A stretch of 64,000 nucleotides of DNA from an uncultured SAR86 cluster bacterium (GCA_902532675.1 CACAIY010000006.1:1-64000), one strand, 5' to 3'; shown: positions 10,856-23,252, numbered from the stretch's first letter. Numbers and translations are program-made. The notes: a model not told the origin generated them from the sequence alone.

Positions 10856-10915
10856 AACTGCAAAGTAATTTGGCGTTATAGTAGATAGAAATGCTTGAAA
10901 ATATCATTAAGTTAA

Positions 10916-10927
10916 TTGATGTAATAT

Positions 10928-10934
<7 letters not shown>
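10916..10934 (+). other. 23S rRNA processing stem, 5' arm
   Basis: The 19 bases at 10916-10934 pair with 13818-13836 with a single G-U pair, forming the RNase III stem around pre-23S rRNA. Its inner seven pairs (GGTCAAG with CTTGACC) mark the mature ends of 23S. Confidence 0.8.
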
Positions 10935-13826
<2,892 letters not shown>

Positions 13827-13886
13827 ATTACATCAAGTAATTTCTTGATATAACCAGATTGTTAATAGATTGAATTTATAAGTTTA

Positions 13887-14004
13887 TGTCTGATGACCAT
13901 AGCAAAAGTGAACCACCTGATACCATCTCGAACTCAGAAGTGAAACCTTTTAGCGCCGATGGTAGTGTGGTTGCGACCATGTGAGAGTAGGACATCGTCA
14001 GACT
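13887..14004 (+). rRNA. rrf: 5S ribosomal RNA
   Basis: About 118 bases including the conserved core CTCGAACTCAGAAGTGAAAC and GCGCCGATGGTAGTGTGG. The terminal helix pairs GTCTGA (13888-13893) with TCAGAC (13998-14003). It lies 60 bases after 23S in the usual order. Confidence 0.95.
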
Positions 14005-14011
14005 TTTTTTT

Positions 14012-14046
14012 AAACCCTTCTGGTTTTTAATCAGAAGGGTTTTTTT
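14012..14046 (+). terminator. rRNA operon terminator
   Basis: AAACCCTTCTG (14012-14022) pairs perfectly with CAGAAGGGTTT (14032-14042) around a nine-base loop and runs into T through 14046: a strong Rho-independent terminator directly after 5S. The stop codon and last codons of the convergent gene at 14027-14857 are encoded inside it. Confidence 0.92.
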
Positions 14047-14857
14047 CTGCAACTAACAAGGCTCCTAACGCAGAAGCATACTCACCATTCTTAGGGAAAT
14101 GTGGTGAGAAGCCCATTATTGAAGCAGCTTGCTCCAAAGAATTCTTCAACCCATTAAATGAAGGAGACCTCCCAACAACAACTATTTCACTTGCCTTAAA
14201 TGTTGTGGCTACTGAAGTAGCTATCCTTGCAGCTGTTTGTCCAACTAAATTAACTATCCCAGCAGCAATATCTTGTTTTGATATTTCAGAATCTATTTTA
14301 GATATTTTTCCGAAATTAACAGCCGTAGTCTTGGAAGGCAATTCGCCAATAGGTCCAGAAACAACATCTTCTAAGATGAGATCTACTCCAGATTCATTTC
14401 CTTCTTTTGCTAATTTTGCAATCTCGATTGGGTCTGTGGTCCCCAATAATAATTTAGAAAGGCCTAAGACAGTCCCTCCGCCAACTCCGGTACCAGAGCA
14501 ATGCATAAAATTTCCATCTTGAGCAAGAATGCAAGCAGTTCCCGAACCAGCACTGACAATAATAATTGGATTTTTACCACTAAGGCCTGATAAATTCATA
14601 GCACCTTCACCTACAGCATCTATCTCATTTACATGAACAATCTTTGTCGATTCAATCTTATCGCCAAGATTTAAATGTTTTCCACCTGTTACAGCTAATA
14701 AGTTAACGTCAGATTTAAAATTTATGTCAGAAAATAGTTGACTTAACAAAGAAGGGCTAGGTTCCTCTTTACTGAGAGTCATTTCATGCAATATGACATC
14801 ATTATCTCTTTTAATTATGTCTGTAACTGTAATTCCAAAATCTATAGAAATATCCAT
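14027..14857 (-). CDS. coaW: Type II pantothenate kinase
   Basis: An ASKHA-fold kinase of 276 residues resembling Staphylococcus aureus CoaW. It would phosphorylate pantothenate, the first step of coenzyme A synthesis. Features: N-terminal phosphate-1 loop IDFGITVTDII, LLAVTGGK and NEIDAVGEGA (about residues 55-85), phosphate-2 motif IIVSAGSGTACILAQ (about residues 98-112), the glycine-rich GTGVGGGTVLGLSKLL (about residues 122-137), AVNFGKI, and C-terminal EYASALGALL. Most gammaproteobacteria use type I CoaA or type III CoaX, so this is a less common choice. Type II enzymes are characteristically insensitive to CoA feedback. It is convergent with the rRNA operon, and its stop lies inside that operon's terminator. 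Confidence 0.85.
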   Translation of the reverse strand: MDISIDFGITVTDIIKRDNDVILHEMTLSKEEPSPSLLSQLFSDINFKSDVNLLAVTGGKHLNLGDKIESTKIVHVNEIDAVGEGAMNLSGLSGKNPIIIVSAGSGTACILAQDGNFMHCSGTGVGGGTVLGLSKLLLGTTDPIEIAKLAKEGNESGVDLILEDVVSGPIGELPSKTTAVNFGKISKIDSEISKQDIAAGIVNLVGQTAARIATSVATTFKASEIVVVGRSPSFNGLKNSLEQAASIMGFSPHFPKNGEYASALGALLVAEKNPSD

Positions 14858-14931
14858 TTTTTATTGATTTATTTTATTGGTATTAGTGAAGATTGTTAAT
14901 TATTATAGATTGATATGAGGGTAGGTGGGAA

Positions 14932-15669
14932 ATGGATTTAAGACAACTTGTAATGGTCTCAAGTTTAAGAGAACCTATTGTAGACAGTCTCTGCAACTTA
15001 TTTGATATAAAAGTCTCTTTTAATGACCCTGGTGTTGGACATTTTGGCCTTGAAAATGCGGTACTGCCAGTAGGAACTGATTTCTTAGAAGTAGTAAGTC
15101 CTGTAGAGGAAAATACGACTGCAGGAAGATATTTAGATAGAAGATCTGGCGATGGCGGATATATGGTAATTATTCAAGTAGATGATTTTTCTGAGGTTCA
15201 AAATACAGTCAAAGAAAACAACGTGACAGTGGTATGGGAATCTGAACATCCTGAAGCGAGAGCAATTCATCTTCATCCAAAGGAAATGGGCGGAGCAATA
15301 CTTTCATTAGACTGGATGAACCCAAAAGAAAGTTGGAAATGGGCAGGACCTAATTGGGATGAATTTGTAAATACAAGCACCATAAAAAGATTTGTGGGCG
15401 TAGAAATACAATCAGATGATCCTGAAGGTATGAAGAGTAAATGGCAGTCAGTACTAAAAATTTCACCTGAAAAAGTTTCTGATCATAAAATTGACTTGGA
15501 TAATACGTGGATACGTTTTGTAGAAGATAAAGATGGAAGAGGTCCAGGAGTTTCTGCTTTTTGTTTGGAAGCTAATGACAATAAATCTTTAAAGAAAAAA
15601 GCAGATGACTTAGGTTTATTGCATCAAGAAGATATTTTTATAGGAGGAGTAAAATTTTTACTATCATGA
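14932..15669 (+). CDS. VOC-superfamily (glyoxalase-like) protein
   Basis: A 245-residue protein with two halves of vicinal-oxygen-chelate type: LRQLVMVSSLREPIVDSL and HFGLENAVLPVGTDFLEVVSP in the first, KRFVGVEIQSDDPEGMKSKW and WIRFVEDKDGRGPGVSAF in the second. The central HLHPKEMGGAILSLDW is like the second strand set of glyoxalase-like families. Substrate and metal are unknown. A GTGGGAA-type ribosome site precedes the ATG. Its stop overlaps the next gene's start (ATGA), so it is coupled to the secreted protease. Confidence 0.72.
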   Translation: MDLRQLVMVSSLREPIVDSLCNLFDIKVSFNDPGVGHFGLENAVLPVGTDFLEVVSPVEENTTAGRYLDRRSGDGGYMVIIQVDDFSEVQNTVKENNVTVVWESEHPEARAIHLHPKEMGGAILSLDWMNPKESWKWAGPNWDEFVNTSTIKRFVGVEIQSDDPEGMKSKWQSVLKISPEKVSDHKIDLDNTWIRFVEDKDGRGPGVSAFCLEANDNKSLKKKADDLGLLHQEDIFIGGVKFLLS

Positions 15670-18188
15670 GGAATTATAAAATTATTTTTCTTTCGCTAAT
15701 AATTGTTTCTTGTGGAGGCGGGGGCGGTAGTTCTGCTCCAACTCCAACTCCAAATCAAGGATCAACATCGACTCCAACTACTGTGCCTACAACTACTCCA
15801 GCCGCTCCATCTACTCCAGCAACACCATCGTGTGATGAAGCTTGTTTCCAAGCAAATAAGGAAGAATTTGAAGCTCTCTATGAATATTCTAGACAATATG
15901 GTTTAGGTATGACTAATGCATCTTCTGCTTATGCTCGTGGAGCAACAGGTGAAGGTATGATAGTTGGAGTAGTGGACTCTGGTTTAGATAATTTTCACTC
16001 AGAAATAACTCCGTCAAAAATTCAGACGGGCAGTTATTTGAGTTATTCAAATTATACGCCAACAACTCAACAAAAGAGGCATGGTACGGCTGTTTCTTCT
16101 ATTGCTATAGGGAATCGTTCTGATGATGGTTCTCCAATGCATGGAATTGCATTTGATGCAAAAGTATTCTTTTTAGCAGTTCAACTGGGTTCTGCCCCAG
16201 AAGATTATGACCCTGTAGATTTAGGTGATTCTTCAGGAGATAATTCCCCTGATTATTCAGGAATAGATAATTTCTACGATCAAGTTTTTGAGATTTTTAT
16301 AGATAATGGAGTAGACGTTGTTAATAACAGTTTTGGTTACACTGGAACAATAACGGAATACACGGAAGAACAATTAAGAACTAATTTTCCTGAAACAATA
16401 GCAAGAATCAGCCAAGTTGGTGTTCTGGATGAAAATAAGACCTTATTTGTATGGGCAGCAGGAAATACAGGCCAGTATGCTGATCAAGGAGCAGATTACT
16501 CAAGTCCTGATGTTTTTCCTGGGATGGCGCATTACTTAACAGAATTACTGGGACATTCTTTAGCAGTAGTTTCGGTAGATAGTGAGACAGGCGTTATATC
16601 TGATTTTTCTAATAGATGTGGCGTTGCAAAAGATTTTTGTTTAGCAGCTCCTGGAGAAGGGGTCGTAGTGGCTTACCCAACTTCTGCAACAGATTATGGT
16701 CTATATGATTCTACAGATAGTTGTGTATTGGACAATTCTTGTTATGCGGTAGGAGGTGGGACATCTTATGCAGCACCTTATGTTTCAGGAGGTTTAGCTT
16801 TATTAGCCCAATATTTTGGTAATCAACTAGGAAATTCGGAGATCCTTCAGAGAGTATTAATGACAGCAGATAAATCTGGTATTTACGCAGATCAATCTAT
16901 CTATGGGCAAGGGTTAATGGATTTAGATGCAGCTTCTAAGCCTGTTGGATCCACTATGGTTGCTACAAGCATATCTTTAGATAGTAACTTATACTCTGTT
17001 ATTTCTTCTTCAATGAGCCAGATAGGATCTGTTGCCGGGGATGGCTTAATAAATGCCATTAGTAATAAAGGCTTTGTTGTTTTTGATCAATTAGGTGCAC
17101 CATTTTATAAACCCCTTCGTTCAACCTTCGCAAGGAATTTACCTTCTCTTGCTTGGTTGAGTGCTAGTCAATCTCATGCTTCTCAAAGAATTCAAGAAAC
17201 AGATACAAGTTTATCTGGAACAGCCATGCTTACATTAGGATTGGCTACAAATAATTATGGAGAACATGATTATTCCCAAAGCTTATGGGCTAAGAATGAT
17301 AAGAAGTTAAGATACCTTGCTATTCAAGGCCAGTTCTCTAATAGAAGTAATTATTTTATGGGAAATGGAGTTAATCCTTCTCTGTATCTAGGTATTAACA
17401 ATAAAGACTTAGGCAATAGAATGGGTAGATCTGTATTGAAATATTCACCTTTTTTAGAACTTTCCTCCAAAGGGAGCTTCTTAGGCGCTGGGTTTCAACT
17501 AAATTCTAAGAGTTCTTTTTCTGCTGTAGCTTTCAAAGGCAATAACCCTGAAGAGGAGTATTTACTAATTAAACGACCTGAAAGTTCAGGCCTGTTAGTT
17601 GAATATAAGAAAAACTACAAGGACACACAATTTTCTTTACAGACTGGCTTATTAACTGAACCAAAAGGTTTCTTGGGGAGCTCTATATCAGGTGCTTATG
17701 GCAATCTAGATAACTCAGATACCTTATTTTCTGGACTTCAAATCTTTCATGAATCTGATAATTTTTATACCACAGGATCTTTATTCTATGGAAAAACTGA
17801 TACTAATTTTAAAGAACAAGGATTAATTTCAAGTTTAGATAACTTTAAATCTTCTTCTTTTAGTGTGGGGCTTTTCTCAAAGAAAGGCTTTGGTAAATAT
17901 GATTCTTTTGGATTTCAGTTAGAACAGCCTCTTAGATTAGAGGAAGGGAGAATGGATATTTCTGTACCGGTAGGAAGAACAAAATACAGAGAAGTTCTAT
18001 TTCAAGACTATAGTATGGATATTACTCCTTCAGGAAGAGAGCTGGATCTTAAGTTGATTCATAACTGGCCATTCTCAACAGGAATAATTTCATCAAGAAT
18101 AGGATTTATTAAGGACAGCAATCACTTCTCTAATCAAGAAGATCAGTTTTATTTTTCAACAAATATTGAATTTAGATTATTAAAATAA
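15666..18188 (+). CDS. Lipoprotein-type subtilisin-like autotransporter protease (NalP/SphB1-like architecture)
   Basis: An 840-residue protein in three parts. The N-terminus is a lipoprotein signal (lipobox IVSC, Cys16) followed by GGGGGSS and a Pro/Thr/Ser-rich linker to about residue 58. Residues about 80-420 are a peptidase S8 domain with the full triad: Asp104 in GVVDSGLDN, His139 in RHGTAVSSI, Ser367 in GGGTSYAAPYVSGG. The last 300 or so residues show alternating polar/hydrophobic strands and many aromatic strand ends, finishing STNIEFRLLK, which suggests an outer-membrane beta barrel. Lipobox plus S8 plus barrel is the layout of NalP and SphB1, which cleave other surface proteins. Barrel assignment is inferred; a terminal Lys is not the usual aromatic ending. 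The 3' end overlaps the convergent diiron gene by nine bases. Confidence 0.82.
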   Translation: MRNYKIIFLSLIIVSCGGGGGSSAPTPTPNQGSTSTPTTVPTTTPAAPSTPATPSCDEACFQANKEEFEALYEYSRQYGLGMTNASSAYARGATGEGMIVGVVDSGLDNFHSEITPSKIQTGSYLSYSNYTPTTQQKRHGTAVSSIAIGNRSDDGSPMHGIAFDAKVFFLAVQLGSAPEDYDPVDLGDSSGDNSPDYSGIDNFYDQVFEIFIDNGVDVVNNSFGYTGTITEYTEEQLRTNFPETIARISQVGVLDENKTLFVWAAGNTGQYADQGADYSSPDVFPGMAHYLTELLGHSLAVVSVDSETGVISDFSNRCGVAKDFCLAAPGEGVVVAYPTSATDYGLYDSTDSCVLDNSCYAVGGGTSYAAPYVSGGLALLAQYFGNQLGNSEILQRVLMTADKSGIYADQSIYGQGLMDLDAASKPVGSTMVATSISLDSNLYSVISSSMSQIGSVAGDGLINAISNKGFVVFDQLGAPFYKPLRSTFARNLPSLAWLSASQSHASQRIQETDTSLSGTAMLTLGLATNNYGEHDYSQSLWAKNDKKLRYLAIQGQFSNRSNYFMGNGVNPSLYLGINNKDLGNRMGRSVLKYSPFLELSSKGSFLGAGFQLNSKSSFSAVAFKGNNPEEEYLLIKRPESSGLLVEYKKNYKDTQFSLQTGLLTEPKGFLGSSISGAYGNLDNSDTLFSGLQIFHESDNFYTTGSLFYGKTDTNFKEQGLISSLDNFKSSSFSVGLFSKKGFGKYDSFGFQLEQPLRLEEGRMDISVPVGRTKYREVLFQDYSMDITPSGRELDLKLIHNWPFSTGIISSRIGFIKDSNHFSNQEDQFYFSTNIEFRLLK

Positions 18189-19319
18189 TCCTTGGGCTTG
18201 ATGTGCGGCTAGTTCTTTTTCCGATTGCTGGTCTATTTCTTTAGTAGTCTCAAGAGGTTTATTTAATTCAGCCCAGTCTATTTCAAAATCACTTTCTGAC
18301 TCTATATAAGAAGTTAAATTCAGTTTCTCATACAGGGGCATAACTTTATCTGTTAGAAGACCTATTTTCTTTAAATTTGGCATTACCCTGCTAAACAGCA
18401 TGTTATTAAACATGTCTTGAGTGTCATCATTAACCACCATTTCAAGAATCTCTTCTTCGCTCATGCCAAACCATCTAGCTGGTAGCTCAGTATTGATGAT
18501 TCTTGCTCTCATAACTACGCAAGCTTCATAAGCGAACATTGCCCTATCTTCTACCTCTTCTTCTGAAAGAGTTTCAAGGAATTCTTGAAGATAATTAACA
18601 CCAAAAGTAACGTGTCTAGCCTCGTCTCTGATTACATAATGAACCAATTGTCTTAAAAGAGGGCAGTTAGAGGTTTCTTTAGTAGTTTGAAATGCAGCAA
18701 GAGCAAGTCCTTCAATTATTATCTGCATTCCTATAAATTTCAGATCCCATCTCTCATCAGATAGAATTTTATCTATCAGAGCCTTTAGACTTTTATTGAT
18801 AGGATATTCTATACCATGTATTTCTTTGATATATCTTGCAAAGACTTCAACGTGTCTAGCTTCATCAAATGTTTGTGAAGCTGCGTAAAGTTTAGCTTGA
18901 TAGGTTGGTGCACAAGAAACTAATTGAGAAGCAACCAACATTGCTCCTTGTTCTCCATGTAAAAATTGACTCAAAGTCCAGGCCTGGTCATGCCTCATGT
19001 ATTCTAGTCGTTCCTCTTCTGGCAAAGCAGCAAGAGGACCTTCCATTCTAGCTATTAACTCAGCTTTTATTGGCGGCTCTCCTTTTTTAAGGCTATTTGA
19101 CCAATCAAGATCAATAGAGCCATTCCAGTTTAGTTCTTTTCCTAGCTCATATAGTTTTTTAATTCTAGTATCAGCATCTGTGTAATCCCAATTGTAGTGA
19201 CCAACTAAAGGTGTATTAAATATCTCAACTACATCTTCTAGATGCTCTTCTTTGAAACCTTCAGGTAGATCAAATTCTCTAGGGTCTACGGGTGGGCTTT
19301 CTACAACTTTTACTTTCAT
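18180..19319 (-). CDS. Ferritin-like diiron protein, copy 2
   Basis: A 379-residue protein of the ferritin-like/ribonucleotide-reductase-like superfamily. The two carboxylate helix pairs are complete: Glu123 (HGEQGA), Glu153-x-x-His156 (FDEARHVEVF), Glu203 (IIIEGLALAAF) and Glu233-x-x-His236 (RDEARHVTFG), enough to bind two irons. The family includes N-oxygenases and other O2-activating enzymes; the actual reaction is unknown. It is clearly a paralogue of the next upstream gene, ten bases away, differing mainly at the N-terminus and in residues 78-112. It is the last gene of a four-gene minus-strand set with cobS- and cobT-like genes. Confidence 0.82.
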   Translation of the reverse strand: MKVKVVESPPVDPREFDLPEGFKEEHLEDVVEIFNTPLVGHYNWDYTDADTRIKKLYELGKELNWNGSIDLDWSNSLKKGEPPIKAELIARMEGPLAALPEEERLEYMRHDQAWTLSQFLHGEQGAMLVASQLVSCAPTYQAKLYAASQTFDEARHVEVFARYIKEIHGIEYPINKSLKALIDKILSDERWDLKFIGMQIIIEGLALAAFQTTKETSNCPLLRQLVHYVIRDEARHVTFGVNYLQEFLETLSEEEVEDRAMFAYEACVVMRARIINTELPARWFGMSEEEILEMVVNDDTQDMFNNMLFSRVMPNLKKIGLLTDKVMPLYEKLNLTSYIESESDFEIDWAELNKPLETTKEIDQQSEKELAAHQAQGLF

Positions 19320-19328
19320 GACTTTTAC

Positions 19329-20432
19329 TTAGGCTGTTTTAGAGGAATATTCTAAAGGTTTCGACATTTCATCCCAGTCTATGACTTTATCATCCTCAAG
19401 ATCTTGAAATTGAAGAATATTCATTTCTTCGTATTTCTCTTGAGTCTTTTCAGTTAATAAACCAATTCTTTTGAGATTAGGCATGATTTTTGAGAATAGA
19501 AGATTATTGAACAAGCTCGCACTTTCGGACTGATTTAAAACTTCTTGAGCTTCATCAACATCCCAACCGTAATGATTCATTACATTATTAGAACCAAATC
19601 TGTTTCTCATGACTACACAAGCTTCATACGCAAACTCAGCTCTATCTTCCTTTTCTTCATCAGACAAGGTATCCACAAATTCCTCAAGATAATTTACTCC
19701 AAAAGTAACGTGCCTTGCTTCATCTCTTATAACTAAATAGAAGATATCTTTAAGCAGTGGGTCCATAGCTGCAATACGTTGTCTTTCAAAGGCTGCCAGA
19801 GCTAAACCTTCAATAATTATTTGCATACCAATGAATTTTAAATCCCATCTTGGGTCAGATAGAATTTTATCAAGCAGTAATTTAAGACCCGGCATGACAG
19901 GATAGTTCCATCCTATTCTTTCTTGTAAATATTTATTAAATACTTCCACATGCCTAGCTTCATCAAAGGTTTGAGAGGCTGCATACAACTTAGCGTTGTA
20001 TGTTGGAGCACAAGATACTAGCTGTGATGCAACAAGTAGAGCCCCTTGTTCTCCGTGGACTATTTGACTAAGGCCGCTAGCTAATAAGTGCCACGCGCAT
20101 TCAATTTTCTTTTCTTCCGATAGGTCATCATAAGGCTTAAAACCTGCTAGCTGCTGGAATTCTGGATTTGTAGGCCATTCGGTATGAGGGTGATGATCTT
20201 TAGACCAATCTAAGTCCAAAGTTGCATTCCAATTTAATTTTTTACCCAGTTCATAAAGCTTACTGAGCCTATTATCAGCCGCAGTATAGTCCCAGTTGTA
20301 AGAACCAGTTAGAGGAGTTTGAAAAATTTCTACAATGTCTTCTATATCCTTGGGTTGTAATTTACTCTCTAAGTCATCATCTTCGAAATACCGGAGCCCT
20401 TTAGGACAATTTTCTACTTCCTTAATTTTCAT
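19329..20432 (-). CDS. Ferritin-like diiron protein, copy 1
   Basis: A 367-residue paralogue of the neighbouring diiron protein. The ligand set is Glu128, Glu158/His161, Glu208 and Glu238/His241, in the order E...ExxH...E...ExxH over four helices. The N-terminal half shares the motif SYNWDYTAADNRLSKLYELGK with its partner. No signal peptide or membrane helix is visible, so both are cytoplasmic. Two adjacent copies could form a heteromer or have split substrates. The gene follows the CobT-like gene after 45 bases. Confidence 0.82.
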   Translation of the reverse strand: MKIKEVENCPKGLRYFEDDDLESKLQPKDIEDIVEIFQTPLTGSYNWDYTAADNRLSKLYELGKKLNWNATLDLDWSKDHHPHTEWPTNPEFQQLAGFKPYDDLSEEKKIECAWHLLASGLSQIVHGEQGALLVASQLVSCAPTYNAKLYAASQTFDEARHVEVFNKYLQERIGWNYPVMPGLKLLLDKILSDPRWDLKFIGMQIIIEGLALAAFERQRIAAMDPLLKDIFYLVIRDEARHVTFGVNYLEEFVDTLSDEEKEDRAEFAYEACVVMRNRFGSNNVMNHYGWDVDEAQEVLNQSESASLFNNLLFSKIMPNLKRIGLLTEKTQEKYEEMNILQFQDLEDDKVIDWDEMSKPLEYSSKTA

Positions 20433-20477
20433 TTTTTTAGTCTATATTCCTTATATTTAATGTTAATTTTATACTAA

Positions 20478-22232
20478 TCAGTCAACTTTAAACAGGTCTG
20501 TAAGCTGTTCAAGCATTGCTCCACCTAGCTCTTCGGCTCTGTGTATGGTCACCGCATTTTTGTAGTATCTCGTTACGTCATGGCCTATACCTATTGCAAT
20601 AAGACTTACTTCCGATTGAGTTTCTATGGAATGTATAACTTGCCTAAGGTGTAGATCTAAGAAGTTAGTTTGGTTGGTGGATAAAGTACTATCATCAACA
20701 GGAGCTCCATCTGAGATTACCATCAAGATTTTTCTTTGCTCCATCCTTCTAGATAACCTGTCGTGAGCCCAGATTAAAGCTTCTCCGTCTACATTCTCTT
20801 TTAATAAGCCCTCTCTAAGCATTAAGCCAAAGTTTTTCTGGCCTCTTCTCCAAGGTGTATCAGCTGACTTAAAAATAATATGTCTTATATCATTTAAGCG
20901 ACCAGGGTTTTCTGGTTTACCATCCTCCATCCACATTTTTCTACTATCCCCACCTTTCCATTGTTTAGTGGTAAAGCCTAAAACTTCAGTTTTTACATTA
21001 CATCTTTCAAGTGTCGTGCTAATTATGTCTGCACAAATGGCTGCTACTGTCATTGATCTGCCCCGCATTGACCCTGAACTATCTACCAAAATCGAAACAC
21101 TGGTATCTCTAAATTCAGTATCTTTCTCAATCTTGTAGCTTAGAGGGGTCAAAGGGTCTGTAATTATTTTATGTAATCTTGCTGAATCTAAAATACCTTC
21201 TTCTTTGTTGAATTCCCAGGATCTATTTTGTTGAGCCATAAGAAATCTTTGCAATCTATGTGCTAGTTTAGAAACAGTTCCTTTGCTTGAACCCATTAAT
21301 TGATCAAGATGTTTCCTTAGTCTTTGTAACTCTTCCGGGCTACATAGGTCTTCCGCAGTCACTTCTTCATCAAATGCCCTGGTGTAGACCTTGTAGGTAA
21401 AATTTGCAGTTTGTCCTACAAGAGATTCTAACCAAGATTCATTCGCAACAATTTCTTGGTTTTCATCTACTATCGCGTCTTCATCTACATCTCCAGCTTC
21501 TGCTTCGGTTTCATCTGTGCCCTCTTGTGAATCTTGATCCGACGATTCTCCAGTTTCATTAGATTCTTCTTCAGAATCATCTTCAGTATTTTGTTCCTCA
21601 TTATCTGAGTCATCTTCTTGTTGATCTTCTTCAGACATAGGTTCTATCTCTTCAATTTCTAGAGCCTTAAGAAGAGTTCTAGATATTTCAGCAAATTTAA
21701 TTTGGTCTTCTAAGCTTTCAATTAATTCTTTTTTAAATAAAGATCCTTTGTCTTCAAATTCCTTTTCCCAATCTTTTACTAATTTAGATGGTTTCTGACT
21801 TGAGATATCTGGTAGAAATAATTTCCTTAACCATCCTTCAAGAGCCACTTCAAGAACATCTTCTTTGTCCTCAAACGACTTGTAAAAGGAGCATTTTTCC
21901 TCAAATTTAGCGTTTATGTTAGAAGCTATTCCTGGATATTTCTTAGAACCTAAAACCTCAACTCTAACGTTTTCCATTTCTTGCATAAGAGAATTAAGTC
22001 TTTGGGTCCCAGCATCTACATGAATTGTTTTATCTCTGAATCTATCTATACATGCCAATGAATCTGCCTTACCTCTGAAAGAGGCAAGTTCTCCATAAGA
22101 GGAAGGAGGGTGGGGTAGAGAAGAGCCCATTCCTCCGAAATTAATTTCAATTTCAGGATTTTTAGAGATAGCTCTTGAAGCAGAAGAGACAGCTTCTTTT
22201 ATAGATTCAACTATATTTGGTTTTGAACCCAT
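20478..22232 (-). CDS. cobT: CobT-like VWA-domain protein (cobaltochelatase subunit family)
   Basis: A 584-residue protein laid out like aerobic cobaltochelatase CobT: an N-terminal helical part, a strongly acidic low-complexity stretch (about residues 197-262, nearly all E, D, S, Q, N, T), and a C-terminal von Willebrand A domain with MIDAS motif DSSGSMRG and the later SDGAPVDD. CobT works with the AAA+ protein CobS, whose gene lies directly upstream (seven-base gap), to drive metal insertion. No CobN catalytic subunit or other cobalamin gene is in the window, and the genes downstream encode diiron proteins, so the substrate may not be a corrin. The name states family, not proven function. 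Confidence 0.85.
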   Translation of the reverse strand: MGSKPNIVESIKEAVSSASRAISKNPEIEINFGGMGSSLPHPPSSYGELASFRGKADSLACIDRFRDKTIHVDAGTQRLNSLMQEMENVRVEVLGSKKYPGIASNINAKFEEKCSFYKSFEDKEDVLEVALEGWLRKLFLPDISSQKPSKLVKDWEKEFEDKGSLFKKELIESLEDQIKFAEISRTLLKALEIEEIEPMSEEDQQEDDSDNEEQNTEDDSEEESNETGESSDQDSQEGTDETEAEAGDVDEDAIVDENQEIVANESWLESLVGQTANFTYKVYTRAFDEEVTAEDLCSPEELQRLRKHLDQLMGSSKGTVSKLAHRLQRFLMAQQNRSWEFNKEEGILDSARLHKIITDPLTPLSYKIEKDTEFRDTSVSILVDSSGSMRGRSMTVAAICADIISTTLERCNVKTEVLGFTTKQWKGGDSRKMWMEDGKPENPGRLNDIRHIIFKSADTPWRRGQKNFGLMLREGLLKENVDGEALIWAHDRLSRRMEQRKILMVISDGAPVDDSTLSTNQTNFLDLHLRQVIHSIETQSEVSLIAIGIGHDVTRYYKNAVTIHRAEELGGAMLEQLTDLFKVD

Positions 22233-22239
22233 ATAAGAT

Positions 22240-23223
22240 TTATTCTTCTACAAGATCTTCAGCAACAGAACCTTCCATTTCAGCGTTGAAGCATCTTTGA
22301 TAATATTCTGCAATAATTACTCTTTCCGTTTCATCGCATTTATTTAAAAAAGTAATTTCAAAGGACTTATTAAGGTCCTGGAAAATCTGATTATTTTCTG
22401 CCCAACTAATAACAGTTCTGGGAGACATTAGAGTAGATATATCACCATTAGCAAAACCTTGTCTTGATAAGTTAGCTATTGAAATCATATTCTTAGCTTC
22501 TTCTATCCCTTTCTTGTTATCCATGGCCGGAACTTTTGCTAAAACAACTTTAAGTTCTAGCTCTGGGTCTAAATAATTTAAAGTAGAAACAATATGCCAT
22601 CTGTCCATTTGCCCTTGGTTAATTTGCTGGGTTCCGTGATAAAGACCCGAAGTATCTCCTAGTCCTACTGTATTGGCAGTAGAAAATAATCTAAAACTAG
22701 GATGAGGTGAGATTACTTTATTTTGATCCAACAAGGTTAATTTACCTTCCACTTCTAATACACGTTGAATAACAAACATTACGTCAGGTCTTCCTGCATC
22801 ATACTCATCAAAGACTAATGCAGTAGGGCTTTGAAGTGCCCACGGTAGTATACCTTCTCTAAATTCAGTTATTTGTTTACCGTCTTTTAACGCTATAGCG
22901 TCTTTGCCCAATAAATCTATTCTACTGATATGACTATCTAAATTAACTCTTACACAGGGCCAGTTTAGTCTTGCAGCAACTTGTTCAATATGGGTGGATT
23001 TTCCTGAACCATGGTAACCTTGAATCATGACTCTCCTGTTGTGAGAAAAACCAGCTAGAATTGCTAAAGTAGTATTCTTATCAAATCTGTAAGCTTGGTC
23101 TATGTTTGGAACATATTCATTAGGTTCGCTAAATCCAGGTACCTTCATATCAACATCTATGTCGAACATTTGCCCAACATCTAATTGAATATCTGGAGAC
23201 TCTGTATCAATATTTTTACTCAT
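22240..23223 (-). CDS. cobS: CobS-like AAA+ ATPase (MoxR/cobaltochelatase family)
   Basis: A 327-residue AAA+ ATPase. Walker A reads GYHGSGKST (about residues 69-77), Walker B LVFDEYDA, sensor-1 LFSTANTVG, and the segment [19 protein letters not shown] is characteristic of CobS. With CobT it would form the ATP-driven part of a chelatase-like complex in the cytoplasm. It is the first gene of the four-gene minus-strand set and is divergent from cysE; a possible promoter lies at 23253-23280. Confidence 0.88.
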   Translation of the reverse strand: MSKNIDTESPDIQLDVGQMFDIDVDMKVPGFSEPNEYVPNIDQAYRFDKNTTLAILAGFSHNRRVMIQGYHGSGKSTHIEQVAARLNWPCVRVNLDSHISRIDLLGKDAIALKDGKQITEFREGILPWALQSPTALVFDEYDAGRPDVMFVIQRVLEVEGKLTLLDQNKVISPHPSFRLFSTANTVGLGDTSGLYHGTQQINQGQMDRWHIVSTLNYLDPELELKVVLAKVPAMDNKKGIEEAKNMISIANLSRQGFANGDISTLMSPRTVISWAENNQIFQDLNKSFEITFLNKCDETERVIIAEYYQRCFNAEMEGSVAEDLVEE

Positions 23224-23252
23224 TTTCTTTATTTATTTTTAGAAGGCGGTTT

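Larger units (their letters stand above)
10658..10927 (+). other. 16S-23S spacer without tRNA genes
   Basis: The 270-base spacer holds no cloverleaf and no CCA-adjacent acceptor stem; the tRNA-Ile/tRNA-Ala pair or tRNA-Glu usual in gammaproteobacteria is absent. Recognisable elements are the 3' arm of the 16S processing stem (10679-10700), a boxA-like antitermination sequence (10733-10744), a long imperfect hairpin (10808-10855) and the 5' arm of the 23S stem (10916-10934). Confidence 0.8.
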
